The notes beneath the pieces were generated by a model. The model did no database searches and had not been told where the DNA came from. It saw only the letters and a list, made by a program, of their open reading frames with translations. 64,000 nucleotides of DNA from Gavia stellata. Its lineage: Eukaryota > Chordata > Aves > Gaviiformes > Gaviidae. The position numbers and the translations under genes were made by a program. Shown in pieces: positions 62,907 through 64,000 of the stretch. The stretch's first letter is position 1, and every line of letters begins with the position of its first letter. The stretch is from positions 78,784,495-78,848,494 of the forward strand of contig NC_082597.1 in assembly GCF_030936135.1 (NCBI RefSeq). Direction: 5' to 3'.

Positions 62907-64000
62907 GTAATGCATCTTCTTTAATAAGAAGAGTTTGAGTAGGTACATAGCAGGATGCCGTGTCTGAACAATCAGCAGTTGCTCTGAGGTGTTGACCTTG
63001 TGCGTGGCTAGTGGTAGGCCTGTGCAGCATCTTTGCCTATGAATGGCATGCAGAGTTGGAACACGTGACAAAATTGTAACCGCATTTCTTTCTGTAAGGT
63101 CTGTGGATTCTTGCAAATTTAATTTGTAATTCTGAATTTGTCTCTTTGTTAGCATTTGGTTAAGATGTTTACTTTGTGTTTTATTTTGGCATGAATGATT
63201 CCAGTATATTGAGTATTGCATTATATGAAATACGACATGTCAGTAAAAGGAGACTAAAAGAATTGAAGGAATTAACTGGTGGGATAAGCTGGATCAGCCA
63301 CAATATCTGATTAAGCATAGAATGGGAAATTTAAACAGTACACCCAAGGCTTAACACAGTTAGGGCAAATGGGGAGAAAACCTGAGTGTGAGGAAAATGT
63401 TTTGTGACAACAAAATAGAAGAGGCTGTGGAATAATACTCCAGTGACAGTGAATGGCATTCTGTAGAAGGCGTTTAAAATGGGAAATAACTCGATACCTT
63501 TGCTGAAGGTAACAGTCGTGCATGGACAGGGAGCTAAATTTTACTAACTAGGCCCATTCACTTACTTCCCCCCTCTGCTCCTTTCCATCCTGTTGTCTCT
63601 CAACTCATAACATTCCTTAGCTGCAACAATGAAGAGCCTTTAATACAAAACCAGGGAAAAACAACTGTATGCTCAAGGAAAGAGATTTCCTTCATGTTTT
63701 CCAAACAAGGGCAGTTCTACTATGGCTTATCCAGAGAACTGAGGAAAACAACTAGAGTAAATGACCTTGGGAAGAATACTGTTTCACAGCTTTCTTATTT
63801 ATCGTGTCAGGGAAACTGTTTTGTCTAAAATTACTCCCAAGTGGTGCATAGCAGGAACCTTCCCCTTGCCCTCCCTAGAAAATTGCAGGTGTATGCCCAA
63901 ATTATGTAATGGTTTTTGTAACTGGATGAATATTACATTTAGACTGAATTGGATTTTTCTTTCCATGAAGGCTAGAAAAAATACTGAGCACAGCATCTAG
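62907..64000 (+). other. FAM118A intron, running off the window
   Basis: This non-coding sequence follows the last visible FAM118A exon. Candidate acceptors, for example near 63,098, lead into frames that do not resemble the FAM118A C terminus, so the final exon is placed outside the window. Confidence 0.7.

Noticed and set aside
63099-63200. Candidate final exon of FAM118A after TTTCTGTAAG
   Set aside because: The frame that follows does not resemble the FAM118A C terminus, so the last exon is more likely outside the window.
1-64000. CRISPR arrays, prokaryotic operons, endogenous retrovirus coding regions
   Set aside because: No regular spacer-repeat arrays, no tightly packed genes, and no retroviral gag, pol or env motifs were seen. 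The only reverse transcriptase traces are CR1.

Overview
The window looks like a piece of a vertebrate nuclear chromosome, most likely from a bird. Genes are sparse and split by GT-AG introns. The recognisable interspersed repeats are CR1 LINE fragments, the dominant retrotransposon of birds and other reptiles. Two protein-coding genes can be read exon by exon, both on the + strand. They occur in the same order and orientation as on human 22q13.31: uroplakin 3A (UPK3A) followed by FAM118A. Species cannot be fixed from sequence alone.

Layout: 1-15.4 kb is non-coding sequence with one old CR1 fragment (about 6.8-7.6 kb) and a strong G-rich tract near 3.0 kb. UPK3A occupies 15.44-22.32 kb: six coding exons, complete, 264 codons plus stop, with a candidate poly(A) signal at 22,737. 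The 22.8-55.1 kb stretch is a long intergenic interval. It holds a frameshifted CR1 3' end (37.8-38.75 kb, - strand), a short CR1 3' tail (42.3-42.5 kb, + strand), a degenerate tandem repeat (34.1-34.26 kb), homopolymer tracts, an unexplained coding-like open frame (25.43-25.77 kb), and a GC-rich, CpG-containing block (44.2-46.0 kb) followed by a purine-rich stretch. A strong CpG island at 55.1-56.1 kb is the presumed FAM118A promoter and non-coding exon 1. FAM118A coding exons 58,088-62,906 encode residues 1-312; the last, short part of the protein lies beyond the right edge.

The two genes are not known to share a pathway; their adjacency is conserved synteny. UPK3A is a type I membrane subunit of the urothelial plaque. 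FAM118A is a SIR2-fold protein of the same broad superfamily as NAD-consuming bacterial antiphage SIR2 enzymes, and is the most interesting protein here. No tRNA, rRNA, CRISPR or intact mobile element was found.
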